64,000 nt of DNA from Gastranaerophilus sp944325835 (GTDB lineage: Bacteria; Cyanobacteriota; Vampirovibrionia; Gastranaerophilales; Gastranaerophilaceae). The notes beneath the pieces were generated by a model. It ran no database searches. It was not told the origin of the DNA and saw only the letters and a program-made list of their open reading frames with translations. The stretch's first letter is position 1. Every line of letters begins with the position of its first letter. The stretch spans positions 1,302,001-1,366,000 of the forward strand of contig OZ007029.1 of assembly GCA_963931575.1 (NCBI GenBank), written 5' to 3'. Shown here piece after piece: positions 50,781 to 59,093 of the stretch. Made by a program: the position numbers and the translations under genes.

Positions 50781-50969
50781 ATGGCAAGAGTACTAATTTC
50801 AATGCCCGAAAGATTTTTAGACGAGATTGACGAAGTAGCAGAGAACGAAAACCGTACTCGTTCAGAATTAATCAGGGAAGCACTCCGAACATATATGAAT
50901 CGTAACAGAGTACGCAATACCCAAAAGGCACAAAATAACGCAGCAATTTTAGAAAGCTTACTCGAATAG
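50781..50969 (+). CDS. Ribbon-helix-helix DNA-binding protein (62 residues)
   Basis: MARVLISMPERFLDEIDEVA gives the beta strand and first helix, and NENRTRSELIREALRTYMNR the second helix of the RHH/CopG fold, which dimerises and reads the major groove with the strand. Ribosome site AAGGAGATAAAG. Antitoxins often have this fold, but no toxin-like gene is adjacent; the neighbours are the two small paralogs. It probably regulates its own cassette. Confidence 0.85.
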   Translation: MARVLISMPERFLDEIDEVAENENRTRSELIREALRTYMNRNRVRNTQKAQNNAAILESLLE

Positions 50970-51041
50970 ACAAAAAAGAATTTTAGTAGTATAATCAAAA
51001 TCGGGAAATGTAATAAGGGAAAAATTCCATCGGGGGAAAAT

Positions 51042-51221
51042 ATGGAAAATAACAGCAAGTATATGATGTCCAGTATTGAAGAATATTTTGATATTTTGGA
51101 CAAACAAACGGAAAAAAATTCACAAATCATCGCTAAATCATTGGTAAAGTATCTTAAAGCCAGCAAAGAAAAATCGAAATACGATGTACTAAAACAGGCT
51201 GAACAGGTGCACAATTCGTAG
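51042..51221 (+). CDS. Small paralogous protein, cassette copy 2 (59 residues)
   Basis: A 59-residue paralog of 50566-50733: SIEEYFDILDKQTEKNSQII followed by AKSLVKYLKAS, with a longer C-terminal tail (KSKYDVLKQAEQVHNS). The start is preceded by GGGGGAAAAT. Its own promoter is possible (TAGTATAATCA at about 50987). No known family. Confidence 0.7.
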   Translation: MENNSKYMMSSIEEYFDILDKQTEKNSQIIAKSLVKYLKASKEKSKYDVLKQAEQVHNS

Positions 51222-51276
51222 GGAAAATTTGAGAACCAGCTAAATCTAATTTGGGGAAATGGTTAAGGAATTGTAA

Positions 51277-51301
51277 CGCGGGACTATATAATAGTCCCGC
51301 G
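51277..51301. terminator. Bidirectional terminator between the small cassette and prepilin C
   Basis: CGCGGGACTA pairs with TAGTCCCGCG around TATAA; TTTTGT follows on the plus strand and an AT-rich stretch on the minus strand. It separates convergent units. Confidence 0.8.
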
Positions 51302-51313
51302 TTTTGTATTATT

Positions 51314-52468
51314 TTAACGTTTAACACATCTGACAGGGAAAATAACATCATACCCCCTGAGCTGCTGTGTTCCTGTACTAAAAGATTGTGTCCAAACCAA
51401 CATTATTTCATCCCCCATAATAAACGAAGAACTCGGGTAAGCAATAGCGCCATCGTAAGCTCCACCTGACAAACCTAATAATTCATTATTTAGAAACATT
51501 GCAGCTACTTCATAACGATTTGGCACTCTATACTCTGAATCAAGAGCCGTACAAGCCTCAGAAGCATTTTCAACCCTTATTTTCTCCGTATCACGTGTAT
51601 AAACATACGGTGCAACAATCTGAGAATCTGTCGGATACAGTATGGTAATAAATCCAATATCCTTATTAACCGTATTAGGCCCCTTCGCGCCATTCAAATC
51701 GTAAATCATATTAACACAAAATTTGGGCTGCATAGAAAAAAATTGTCCTTGATGATAACCCGTTTCATTAAGACTTGATACGCAAGCAGGGTTATAAAAA
51801 AGTAAAATACTCTCTCCATTCTGAGTTTCAAAAGCTGCTGCAACGCTATCAGTAATAAAGGAAGAGCTAAAATTACCATAATCACCACTATAATCCACAT
51901 TTATCATTAAAGGATTTAATTCAGCCATAGTAGTAGGAACATCCATTGTGGTTGAATTTAATCTTGTAAATTTTTTTGACGTAATCCCGCAATCAGATAA
52001 ATGCGAGTTATCACAAATATTATTAATTTTCAGAACACTAGATAATCCGGCTGTTATAAAAGTTTCTGCATCCTTAAAACCATTCACACTACCCATTAAC
52101 GGTATAGCCTGTGACATTCTTGCATAAAGCGCCTTGCGCTGGGTATTCCACGTGCGCTCATTTATATTACCCGTGAGCGCCGGAAGCGTTATCGCCGCCA
52201 CCACGCCGATTATCGTCAGGGATAACAGTATTTCCGCCATGGTAAACGCTGACCGTAAGCCGACCTGCCAATTATGGAACCGGCTCAGCCGGTCTGCCAT
52301 GGTAAAGGCACTGAGTGCCATCCACAAGGGCTGAACATGACTTTTTAACGACCACCCCAAACAGGATTCCGCCTTGACCGGCGGTGTCATTGCGAGCGGT
52401 CGCAGACCGCGTGGCAATCCAATCAACCAACGCTGCACCCCCATGTCATGCTGAACTTGCTTCAGCAT
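51314..52468 (-). CDS. Prepilin-like protein with lectin-like C-terminal domain (locus C)
   Basis: The prepilin core FTMAEILLSLTIIGV begins at 52246, with Ala at -1 and Glu at +5; about 310 residues would remain after cleavage. NINERTWNTQRKALYARMSQ, VAAAFETQNGES, IYDLNGAKGPNT and the C-terminal RVPNRYEVAAMF...FPVRCVKR match loci B and D. About 20 residues before the core a second copy of the junction, MALSAFTMAD, appears, with Asp instead of Glu, so a part of the leader was duplicated. The given start ATG (52468) lies inside a repeat element and has no clear ribosome site. The true start is likely at 52620 (leader entry). Confidence 0.8.
   Translation of the reverse strand: MLKQVQHDMGVQRWLIGLPRGLRPLAMTPPVKAESCLGWSLKSHVQPLWMALSAFTMADRLSRFHNWQVGLRSAFTMAEILLSLTIIGVVAAITLPALTGNINERTWNTQRKALYARMSQAIPLMGSVNGFKDAETFITAGLSSVLKINNICDNSHLSDCGITSKKFTRLNSTTMDVPTTMAELNPLMINVDYSGDYGNFSSSFITDSVAAAFETQNGESILLFYNPACVSSLNETGYHQGQFFSMQPKFCVNMIYDLNGAKGPNTVNKDIGFITILYPTDSQIVAPYVYTRDTEKIRVENASEACTALDSEYRVPNRYEVAAMFLNNELLGLSGGAYDGAIAYPSSSFIMGDEIMLVWTQSFSTGTQQLRGYDVIFPVRCVKR
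52386..52421. repeat. Second palindromic element in the locus C leader
   Basis: GTCATTGCGAGCGGTCGCAGACCGCGTGGCAATCC-type sequence: GGTC/GACC and GCGAGC...GTGGC arms give a short stem. It lies next to the 85-bp element and adds to the long leader of locus C. Elements of this pattern are scattered in many bacterial genomes. Confidence 0.5.
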
Positions 52469-52530
52469 CTGTCCAATGTTGCGAGCTACCGGTATCGTTG
52501 GCCAGATCCCGAAACGAGTTCGGGATGACA
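52445..52530. repeat. 86-bp triple-hairpin palindromic element, copy in locus C
   Basis: Begins GTCATGCTGAA and ends TTCGGGATGAC, with the stems ATGCTGAA/TTCAGCAT, a central ACCGGTA region flanked by GTCCAA/TTGGCC, and ATCCCGAA/TTCGGGAT. It is the same family as 238-322 and 59009-59093. Confidence 0.7.
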
Positions 52531-52620
52531 GTAGGGACGCAATGCCCTCAACTCCTAATTGGGCGGATGAGGTCGGCCCCCCCCCCCCCCGTACAAATTG
52601 TTACACTTCGCTTTTTCATA
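52469..52620 (-). other. Phase-variable type leader with 14-G tract, extra indel (locus C)
   Basis: ATG at 52620-52618, after GAAAGGATAGAAGAACTT, reads MKKRSVTICT into 14 G (52591-52578), then stops at TGA 52551-52549. With 13 G the next segment reads on as AQLGVEGIASL, matching AKLGIEDISSL of locus D. But compared with D one extra base near 52533 shifts the frame again, so no change of the tract alone restores the full gene. The pilin frame itself is blocked by TAG at 52558-52556. Confidence 0.6.
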
Positions 52621-52781
52621 AGTTCTTCTATCCTTTCTTTTTTTGCATAAGGCAATAGGTCATTAGGGCATTATGGCAATAGGACTATTTTTTCTTCCAT
52701 TTGGTCATTACGACTCATTGCCTTATTCTCTTATTGCCTTATTGCCTCTTTTATTATGTAACATTTTAACTATTTAGTCAA
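52621..52781 (-). promoter_or_regulatory. Promoter and repeat-rich 5' leader of prepilin locus C
   Basis: TTGACT (52776-52781), 17 bp, CATAAT (52753-52758) on the minus strand, the same pair and spacing as loci A and D. GGCAATAAGGCAATAAG repeats and a later CCTATTGCC segment follow, as in the other leaders. Confidence 0.65.
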
Positions 52782-52784
52782 TAG

Positions 52785-52816
52785 CAAAAAAGCTCTCACA
52801 TAAGTGAGAGCTTTTT
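52785..52816. terminator. Terminator after tuf
   Basis: AGCTCTCAC pairs with GTGAGAGCT around ATAA, with A runs on one side and T runs on the other, so it works for tuf on the minus strand and could act on both strands. Confidence 0.88.
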
Positions 52817-52843
52817 AAACTTATCAGTATGACGTGGACTTAA

Positions 52844-54052
52844 TTATTCAATAATTTTGTCAACAACGCCGGCACCAACTGTTCTACCGCCTTCACGGAT
52901 AGCGAATCTCATACCTTCTTCAATAGCGACAGGTGCGATCAATTCAACTTCCATTACAACGTTATCACCAGGCATTACCATTTCGCCATCAAATTTGATT
53001 GAACCGGTAACGTCTGTTGTTCTGATGTAGAATTGTGGTCTGTAACCAGGGAAGAATGGAGTGTGACGTCCGCCTTCTTCTTTTGTTAAAACGTATACGT
53101 TAGCTGTGAATTTAGTGTGTGGGTGGATTGAACCAGGTTTTGCCAAAACTTGACCGCGTTGGATTTCAGTTTTGTCGATACCACGAAGCAATGCACCAAT
53201 GTTGTCACCTGCTTGACCTTGGTCAAGAGATTTTCTGAACATTTCAACACCGGTAACAGTTGTTTTCTTAGTTTCGCCTAAACCAACTAATTCAACTTCG
53301 TCACCAACTTTAACAACGCCACGTTCTACTCTACCTGTAGCAACTGTACCACGACCGGTGATAGAGAATACGTCTTCAACCGGCATCAAGAACGGTTTGT
53401 CTAAATCACGAACAGGAGTTGGGAAGTAAGAATCAACTGCATCCATTAATTCCCAGATTTTATCAACCCATTTATCTTCGCCGCGTTGGATTTTCGGATT
53501 AGCTTGAACAGCTTCTAAAGCTTTTAATGCTGAACCGTGGATGAACGGAATGTTGTCGCCATCGAATTCGTAAGAAGAAAGAAGTTCTCTAACTTCCATT
53601 TCAACTAATTCTAACAATTCAGGATCATCAACCATGTCGCATTTGTTCAAGAATACAACAAGGTTAGGAACACCAACCTGTCTAGCAAGAAGGATGTGTT
53701 CACGAGTTTGAGGCATTGCACCGTCAGTAGCAGCAACAACGAGGATTGCGCCGTCCATTTGAGCTGCACCTGTAATCATGTTTTTAACATAGTCAGCGTG
53801 GCCCGGGCAGTCAACGTGTGCATAGTGTCTTGCATCTGTTTCGTATTCTACGTGAGCTGTAGAGATGGTAATACCTCTTGCTTTTTCTTCCGGAGCAGCA
53901 TCGATTTCATCAAATTTCTTTGCTTGAGCTTTTCCGGCAGCAGCCATAACACCTGTAATAGCGGCTGTTAATGTTGTTTTACCGTGGTCAACGTGGCCAA
54001 TAGTACCAATGTTAACGTGCGGTTTCGTGCGTTCATACTTTTCACGTGCCAT
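52844..54052 (-). CDS. tuf: Translation elongation factor Tu
   Basis: Carries aminoacyl-tRNA to the ribosome. The 402 residues have GHVDHGKTTL (G1), DCPGHADYVKNM (G3), NKCDMVDD (G4) and SALKALE (G5 region), and the end RFAIREGGRTVGAGVVDKI. Ribosome site AAGGAGATTAATCTC. It stands alone between xerC and a prepilin locus, not with fusA or rps genes in this window. Confidence 0.97.
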   Translation of the reverse strand: MAREKYERTKPHVNIGTIGHVDHGKTTLTAAITGVMAAAGKAQAKKFDEIDAAPEEKARGITISTAHVEYETDARHYAHVDCPGHADYVKNMITGAAQMDGAILVVAATDGAMPQTREHILLARQVGVPNLVVFLNKCDMVDDPELLELVEMEVRELLSSYEFDGDNIPFIHGSALKALEAVQANPKIQRGEDKWVDKIWELMDAVDSYFPTPVRDLDKPFLMPVEDVFSITGRGTVATGRVERGVVKVGDEVELVGLGETKKTTVTGVEMFRKSLDQGQAGDNIGALLRGIDKTEIQRGQVLAKPGSIHPHTKFTANVYVLTKEEGGRHTPFFPGYRPQFYIRTTDVTGSIKFDGEMVMPGDNVVMEVELIAPVAIEEGMRFAIREGGRTVGAGVVDKIIE

Positions 54053-54145
54053 GAGATTAATCTCCTTCTTTTTCTTGTGTTTATACTAACTTACTTTATT
54101 ATATACTAAAGCATAACACTAATAATAATCAGTCAAGAAATTTTG

Positions 54146-55063
54146 TCAAGCTCTAGGATGTGCCTTATTGTAAGTATCGGTCAGGTGTTTAGTGGAAATA
54201 TGGGTATAAATTTGGGTATTGGAGATGCTGGCATGCCCTAAAAGTTCCTGAACGACTCTTAAATCAGCCCCGTTTTCTATCAAGTAAGTTGCAAAACTGT
54301 GTCTGAACATGTGGGGGGTGACTTTTTGGGGCAGACTAATTTTTTCAACGATAGAATTTATCACGTTACGAATTGTTTTCGGGTTAAGCCTGTAGCCGGT
54401 GTTGTTGATAAATACAGGAGAATTTTCCTCCTGCGGCGGCGGGGGGAAGTCTTTTGCTACCAGCCTGCGCGCTGTATGAATATATCTTTCCAGATATTGT
54501 TTTGCCCGCTCGGAAATCAGGACAATCCGTTCTTTTGAACCTTTACCGAAAACCTTTATTTCGTTGTGTTCCAGATTCAAATCCCCGAAATTCAAACCGC
54601 TGAGTTCTGAAATCCGCATTCCCGTTGCCCAGAGAAGTTCTAAAATCGCGCGGTTTCTAAAACCGGAAGGGCTTTCAATGTTAACATTATTTAATATTTG
54701 TTCAATTTCTTCTTTATCCAAAAATTTTGGCAGACTTTTGGTCTTTTTGGGCGCCGATACGCCGGATACGGGATTTGCCTCTACCACACGTTCCCGGTAA
54801 AGATACTTGTAAAACGTCCTCAACGCCGAAATTTTACGCGCCACAGTTGTCTTTTTATAATTATATTTATATATAAATCTCAAATATTCACGGATTTTAT
54901 TATAATCAACCGAGCTTACATCAGTATCCTCAAGCCAGATTAAAAAGCTCATAACGTCTGAGGTATAAGCCTTTGCCGTATACTGCGAGAAATTTTTCTC
55001 AACCAGAAGATAAGCTCTGAACTGTTCAAGTAAATCTTTATTCAACATAATTTGATAATCCAT
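54146..55063 (-). CDS. Tyrosine recombinase XerC/XerD family
   Basis: Tyrosine recombinase of about 305 residues, the length of chromosome-dimer-resolving Xer proteins. The N-terminal SAM-like domain (FSQYTAKAYTSDVMSFLIWL) is followed by the catalytic residues: WATGMRISEL (Arg), HMFRHSFATYL (His-x2-Arg), LLGHASISNTQIYTH (His and nucleophilic Tyr). I prefer the Met at 55063 or 55048 to the longer start at 55105; neither has a clear ribosome site. XerC versus XerD or integrase is not settled, but no mobile element surrounds it. Confidence 0.85.
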   Translation of the reverse strand: MDYQIMLNKDLLEQFRAYLLVEKNFSQYTAKAYTSDVMSFLIWLEDTDVSSVDYNKIREYLRFIYKYNYKKTTVARKISALRTFYKYLYRERVVEANPVSGVSAPKKTKSLPKFLDKEEIEQILNNVNIESPSGFRNRAILELLWATGMRISELSGLNFGDLNLEHNEIKVFGKGSKERIVLISERAKQYLERYIHTARRLVAKDFPPPPQEENSPVFINNTGYRLNPKTIRNVINSIVEKISLPQKVTPHMFRHSFATYLIENGADLRVVQELLGHASISNTQIYTHISTKHLTDTYNKAHPRA

Positions 55064-55146
55064 ATAATGTAAGCATGTTGCTTTTTTTATTTCCTTATTA
55101 TACAATGTTTTTAAGAAAAAGGATATATCGTAGGAGAAATAAATTC

Positions 55147-57087
55147 ATGAATTATCGTAAAGTTTTAATTGCATCAATTCTTATGGCTGGATTAATGCTT
55201 AGCGCAAATGCAGTTCAGGCTGCCGGTTTGCAAGCTCAGGTTTCCAAAAACGATGCGACAGCAACTAATAATCAAGCCGGTAAATATACTGAAATTGCAA
55301 CGATGATTGAATACAATCATTATGCAGACGCAGAAAAAAAACTTAGAGAAATAATTAATAAAACCCCGAATGATGTTGATGCACTTGCTCTTAGAGCCTT
55401 AGCCTACGCAAAACAATACAAACTGGCTCCTGCGCAAAACGAAATTAACAAATTAATGCCTTCTAATCCGAATAACCCTATCCTGCACTACGCACAAGGT
55501 ATGGTTTACATGATGAGACTGGCATCTTCTGATGTTGAATACATCAACGGAAGAGATAAACTCCTTGACGGAGCTATCAAAGAATTTGTAGAAGCCATTA
55601 ACCTTGACTCCAACAATTATCCTATATATTCCGCACTCGGCGTTGCAACACTCAAAAAAGGCAACATTGAAGATGCAAGAGATTTATTCAAAATTTCTGT
55701 CAAGATTAATCCTAACTATGCAAACGGTTATGATAACTTAGGTCTGCTTGAAGTTCACGAACAAAATCTTGACGAAGCGGAAAAATATTTTAAAGAAGCA
55801 CTAAGATGCAACTCACATAACCCTTCTGCAATGTATCACCTCGGTATTGTTGAATCACTGCGCGGTAACAACTCGGCAGCTTTGACCTGGCTGAACCACT
55901 CACTTCACATTCACCCTAATTGCGCACCGGCGCTTAACTTACAGGGCGAACTCTATTTAAGACAGGGTAACCACGCCGCTGCAATCAACTCTTTCAAAAA
56001 AGCAGAAGTCGTTAAACCTGAATACACTCCTTCTTATATGAACTTATCAAAAGTTTATGAGGACAGAGTTGACTTTGAAATGGCTGTTGAACAGTTAAAA
56101 ACTATGTTAACTGTTACAGACGACAACGCTGCAAAAATGAGAATAGCAGATATGTCGCTACAATTGAGAAAATACCAGCAGGCACTTGATTATTACACAA
56201 TGCTTCTTGGCAACGAAACTTACAACGATGATGCGGTTATAGGTATTGCAAACACATACTATGAAATGGCAAAAGATTCCGGCGACAACGGAAACTTCAC
56301 CACAAATCAAGACTTATATCTTGCTTACGATTACATAAACAAGGCGCTTGAAAAATGCCCTAACGCACTTCAATTGCACCTTGCAAAAATCAAATTATCA
56401 CGTCTTGTTCACAAAGACCCTACAGATATGTCAAAACAAAGCTTAAACTACATTATCCAGTCTGCTGACGACAGCGTAATGGGTTCTGTATTAAAAGCGG
56501 AAGCTTACCTTGCACTTGGCAGAGAACAGGATGCTGTTTATACATTTGAAAGCGCAAGAGATTTCTCAAAAAGCGTAAAAGATGACTTATATCTTGCAGA
56601 AATTATGGTTCACAATAAACAGTTCAGAACCGCAAGAACAACTTTCCAAAAAGTTCTTGCAAGCGAACCGACAAATATTGTAGCACTTGACGGCGTTGCA
56701 TATATTGATCTTTGCGAAATCAAATCAAATGAATTCTTTGATATTGCAAAAAGACAGTATAAAGAAGGCAACTATGCATCAACTATTGAATACTGCAACA
56801 AAGCTATCGACTTCTACCACAACAGCGCAGATATCGCGAAGCTGAAAGCAATGGCTTATGAAGCAGAATTGAATTATCAAGGTGCAACAAAATACTATAT
56901 TCAATATCTGTCAATGAACCCTAATGCCGCTGATAAAAATGAAATTACTGCAAAAATCAGTAAATTCAAAGCTCATATACAGCCGGGAGCTACAGCAATC
57001 CCGCAGCCTCAAGCTCAGCAGCAACAAGTACAGCAGCAGCAAACAACCGATAAGACCGATAAAACCAATAAGAAAAAGAAAAAATAA
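55147..57087 (+). CDS. Exported tetratricopeptide repeat protein
   Basis: The ATG at 55147 follows TAGGAGAAATAAATTC and opens a signal peptide (VLIASILMAGLMLSANA, cleavage near VQA). The roughly 646 residues hold TPR motifs from about residue 30 to 620 (for example DAEKKLREIINKTPNDVDAL, YANGYDNLGLLEVHEQNLDE, YKEGNYASTIEYCNKAIDFY). The tail is Gln/Pro-rich, then TDKTDKTNKKKKK. TPR proteins hold other proteins together; here it may serve in the periplasm or envelope. The upstream open frame to 55075 is not signal-peptide sequence. Confidence 0.85.
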   Translation: MNYRKVLIASILMAGLMLSANAVQAAGLQAQVSKNDATATNNQAGKYTEIATMIEYNHYADAEKKLREIINKTPNDVDALALRALAYAKQYKLAPAQNEINKLMPSNPNNPILHYAQGMVYMMRLASSDVEYINGRDKLLDGAIKEFVEAINLDSNNYPIYSALGVATLKKGNIEDARDLFKISVKINPNYANGYDNLGLLEVHEQNLDEAEKYFKEALRCNSHNPSAMYHLGIVESLRGNNSAALTWLNHSLHIHPNCAPALNLQGELYLRQGNHAAAINSFKKAEVVKPEYTPSYMNLSKVYEDRVDFEMAVEQLKTMLTVTDDNAAKMRIADMSLQLRKYQQALDYYTMLLGNETYNDDAVIGIANTYYEMAKDSGDNGNFTTNQDLYLAYDYINKALEKCPNALQLHLAKIKLSRLVHKDPTDMSKQSLNYIIQSADDSVMGSVLKAEAYLALGREQDAVYTFESARDFSKSVKDDLYLAEIMVHNKQFRTARTTFQKVLASEPTNIVALDGVAYIDLCEIKSNEFFDIAKRQYKEGNYASTIEYCNKAIDFYHNSADIAKLKAMAYEAELNYQGATKYYIQYLSMNPNAADKNEITAKISKFKAHIQPGATAIPQPQAQQQQVQQQQTTDKTDKTNKKKKK

Positions 57088-57175
57088 TGAGGCTGCCAAA
57101 GAGATATTAATAAACATACAGTATTTGCAATTGTTTTATAACAGTTGCAAATATTTGTAAGGAGCTAAGGAGTAA

Positions 57176-57436
57176 ATGAATAAAAAATTTGATGTAAATA
57201 AATCATTTGACCTTTTTTGGCGTGAACCACTGAGCATATTGACCGAGGGTCTATTCAAACTCGTAAATATCCAGTCGAATATCTTTGGTGCTAAATCCTC
57301 TGTAAATGTCGATATTGTTGATAAGAAAGCTCAAATTACCGTCGTGGATAATGAAAGAATGTACAATTTATTCCAGACAGTTCTCCATAAAAAACGTATA
57401 AAAGAAAAGCAATCAAAAGCATTGAAATCAAAATAA
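57176..57436 (+). CDS. Hypothetical 86-residue protein next to engB
   Basis: No family recognised. It has an N-terminal amphipathic segment (FDLFWREPLSILTEGLFKLV), a short beta-like middle (SVNVDIVDKKAQITVVDNER) and a Lys-rich tail (KKRIKEKQSKALKSK). The ribosome site AAGGAGCTAAGGAG is very strong. It ends 12 bp before engB, so the two are likely cotranscribed. Confidence 0.65.
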   Translation: MNKKFDVNKSFDLFWREPLSILTEGLFKLVNIQSNIFGAKSSVNVDIVDKKAQITVVDNERMYNLFQTVLHKKRIKEKQSKALKSK

Positions 57437-57447
57437 GACGGGGATGA

Positions 57448-58020
57448 ATGACACAGAAATTCATGCAGGCAAAATTTTTAAAAAGCGCTGAAATGCTCTC
57501 ACAATGTCCGGAAACGGATTTACCGGAGTTTGCGCTTTTAGGGCGTTCAAATGTCGGGAAATCCTCGTTTATTAACGGGCTTGCCAATCAAAAAAAACTT
57601 GCAAAAACCTCTAACACGCCCGGCAAAACGCGTCTTATCAATTTCTTCAATTTTTCGGATAAATTTATGATAGCGGATCTTCCGGGGTACGGTTATGCAA
57701 AAGTGTCCAAAGAAGCGCAAAACAGGTGGCAGAAATATCTGGAAGAATATCTGCTTGAGCGCAAACAGATAAAAAGCCTTATACAGCTTGTTGACGGACG
57801 GCATGGGGTTCAAAATAATGACCGGCAAATGCGTGAATGGGTTATGGCGTATAACCTGCCGGTAATGACAGTTGTGACAAAAATTGATTATGTTCCGCGC
57901 TCAAAAATTCAGGGAGTTCTGGCGAAGGTAAGAAAAGAATTCGGCGGCGAGGTACTTCCATTCAGCGCAATTGATAGTTATTATAACGACGGAATATTTC
58001 AAGAATTAACGAAAGAATAA
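57448..58020 (+). CDS. engB: Ribosome biogenesis GTP-binding protein EngB
   Basis: GTPase for late 50S assembly (YsxC/YihA). The 190 residues have GRSNVGKSSF (G1), NTPGKTRLINFF (G2), DLPGYGYAK (G3), and TKID (G4), all in standard order. FALLGRSN and QKYLEEYLLERKQIKSLIQL match the family. Followed by a terminator. Confidence 0.95.
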   Translation: MTQKFMQAKFLKSAEMLSQCPETDLPEFALLGRSNVGKSSFINGLANQKKLAKTSNTPGKTRLINFFNFSDKFMIADLPGYGYAKVSKEAQNRWQKYLEEYLLERKQIKSLIQLVDGRHGVQNNDRQMREWVMAYNLPVMTVVTKIDYVPRSKIQGVLAKVRKEFGGEVLPFSAIDSYYNDGIFQELTKE

Positions 58021-58043
58021 AAGGCGGTCGAATGACCGCCTTT
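58020..58043. terminator. Bidirectional terminator between engB and prepilin D
   Basis: AAAGGCGGTC pairs with GACCGCCTTT around GAAT. It separates two converging genes, with a short T run on each side. Confidence 0.8.
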
Positions 58044-58053
58044 ACAAATAGAA

Positions 58054-59055
58054 TTATCTTTTAACGCAGCGAACACCAAAACGCGAACTCCTGTTAAAGT
58101 AAAGCTGTATTCCGGATATAAAACCCTGATTAACTGCTTTCAAGGCACCGGATTCATATATCACACTGCTTGACCACGCATTAGCATCATTGCCTTCCGG
58201 CATATCAATCAACAATTTATTATAAAACATAGCAGCAAGTTCTTCACGTGTTGGAAGCCGGCTTTCACTATCAAGTTTCTGACACAGTTTACCAGCATCA
58301 GTTTGTGTGCTGGTACCGGGAGAAGATGTCAATGGCAACGGTGCAACAACAACGCTGTCAGACGGATACAAGACACTTATAAATCCAACATCTTTACCCA
58401 TTGTATTTGGACCTTTTGAACCGTTCAGGTCATAAATAAAATTTGCGCACATTTTCGGCTGCGAATAATAACTATCTCCTTCATTAAGAGAACCGACACA
58501 ATTGGGGTTATAATAAACGACAATACTTTCACCATTAGCGGTTTCAAACGCAGCAGCTTTTGTATCTATTTGAGAATAAGAATAAACGATAGTTCCACTA
58601 TTTGCTACAGATGAATTGAACATAGGATTAAGTCCGACGAGTGTTCGTGGAATACTACCGATATCATTACCTTTTAGAGTGATAAATTTTGACGCTATGC
58701 CACAGTCTTCAAGATGTTCATGGTCGCAAATGTTATTAATTTTAAGGACTTTAGAAAGTCCTGCGGTTACAAAAGTTTCGGCGGCGGTATCCACGGCGGA
58801 AGTGGAGCTATCGCCTTCGGTCAATGTACCATAACCATTCAACGCGGGCATTAGCGCAATCGCCTGACTAAACCGTGCATAAAGTGCTTTTCGCTGTGTA
58901 TTCCATGTTCGCTCATTTATGTTGCCGGTAAGGCTTGGTAAGGTTATCGCCGCCACCACGCCGATTATCGTCAGGGATAACAGTATCTCTGCCATGGTGA
59001 AGGCAAATGTCATCCCGAATTTATTTCGGGATCTATCCAACGTTACCGGTAGCAC
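58054..59055 (-). CDS. Prepilin-like protein with lectin-like C-terminal domain (locus D)
   Basis: The prepilin core FTMAEILLSLTIIGV begins at 59001, with Ala at -1 and Glu at +5, leaving about 315 residues. NINERTWNTQRKALYARFSQ, DTKAAAFETANGES, FIYDLNGSKGPNT and the C-terminal RLPTREELAAMF...FGVRCVKR match loci B and C. The C-terminal lectin-like segment around WSSSVIYESG differs most among paralogs, which would suit a ligand-binding surface. The GTG at 59055 is only the first start-like codon; the likely true start is the ATG at 59186. Confidence 0.82.
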   Translation of the reverse strand: MLPVTLDRSRNKFGMTFAFTMAEILLSLTIIGVVAAITLPSLTGNINERTWNTQRKALYARFSQAIALMPALNGYGTLTEGDSSTSAVDTAAETFVTAGLSKVLKINNICDHEHLEDCGIASKFITLKGNDIGSIPRTLVGLNPMFNSSVANSGTIVYSYSQIDTKAAAFETANGESIVVYYNPNCVGSLNEGDSYYSQPKMCANFIYDLNGSKGPNTMGKDVGFISVLYPSDSVVVAPLPLTSSPGTSTQTDAGKLCQKLDSESRLPTREELAAMFYNKLLIDMPEGNDANAWSSSVIYESGALKAVNQGFISGIQLYFNRSSRFGVRCVKR

Positions 59056-59093
59056 GCCTCGCTGGTCAGATGCTGAAACAAGTTCAGCATGAC
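59009..59093. repeat. 85-bp triple-hairpin palindromic element, copy in locus D
   Basis: Begins GTCATCCCGAA and ends TTCAGCATGAC with the same three-stem plan as the copies in loci A and C. In the pilin frame it encodes LPVTLDRSRN, the same frame as in locus A. Confidence 0.7.

Noticed and set aside
50781..50969. Classic toxin-antitoxin pair
   Set aside because: The RHH protein is antitoxin-like, but no RelE, PIN or HicA-like toxin is adjacent.
16625..59055. Diversity-generating retroelement targets
   Set aside because: The lectin-like ends with RCVKR recall such targets, but I see no reverse transcriptase, template repeat or matching variable repeat in the window.
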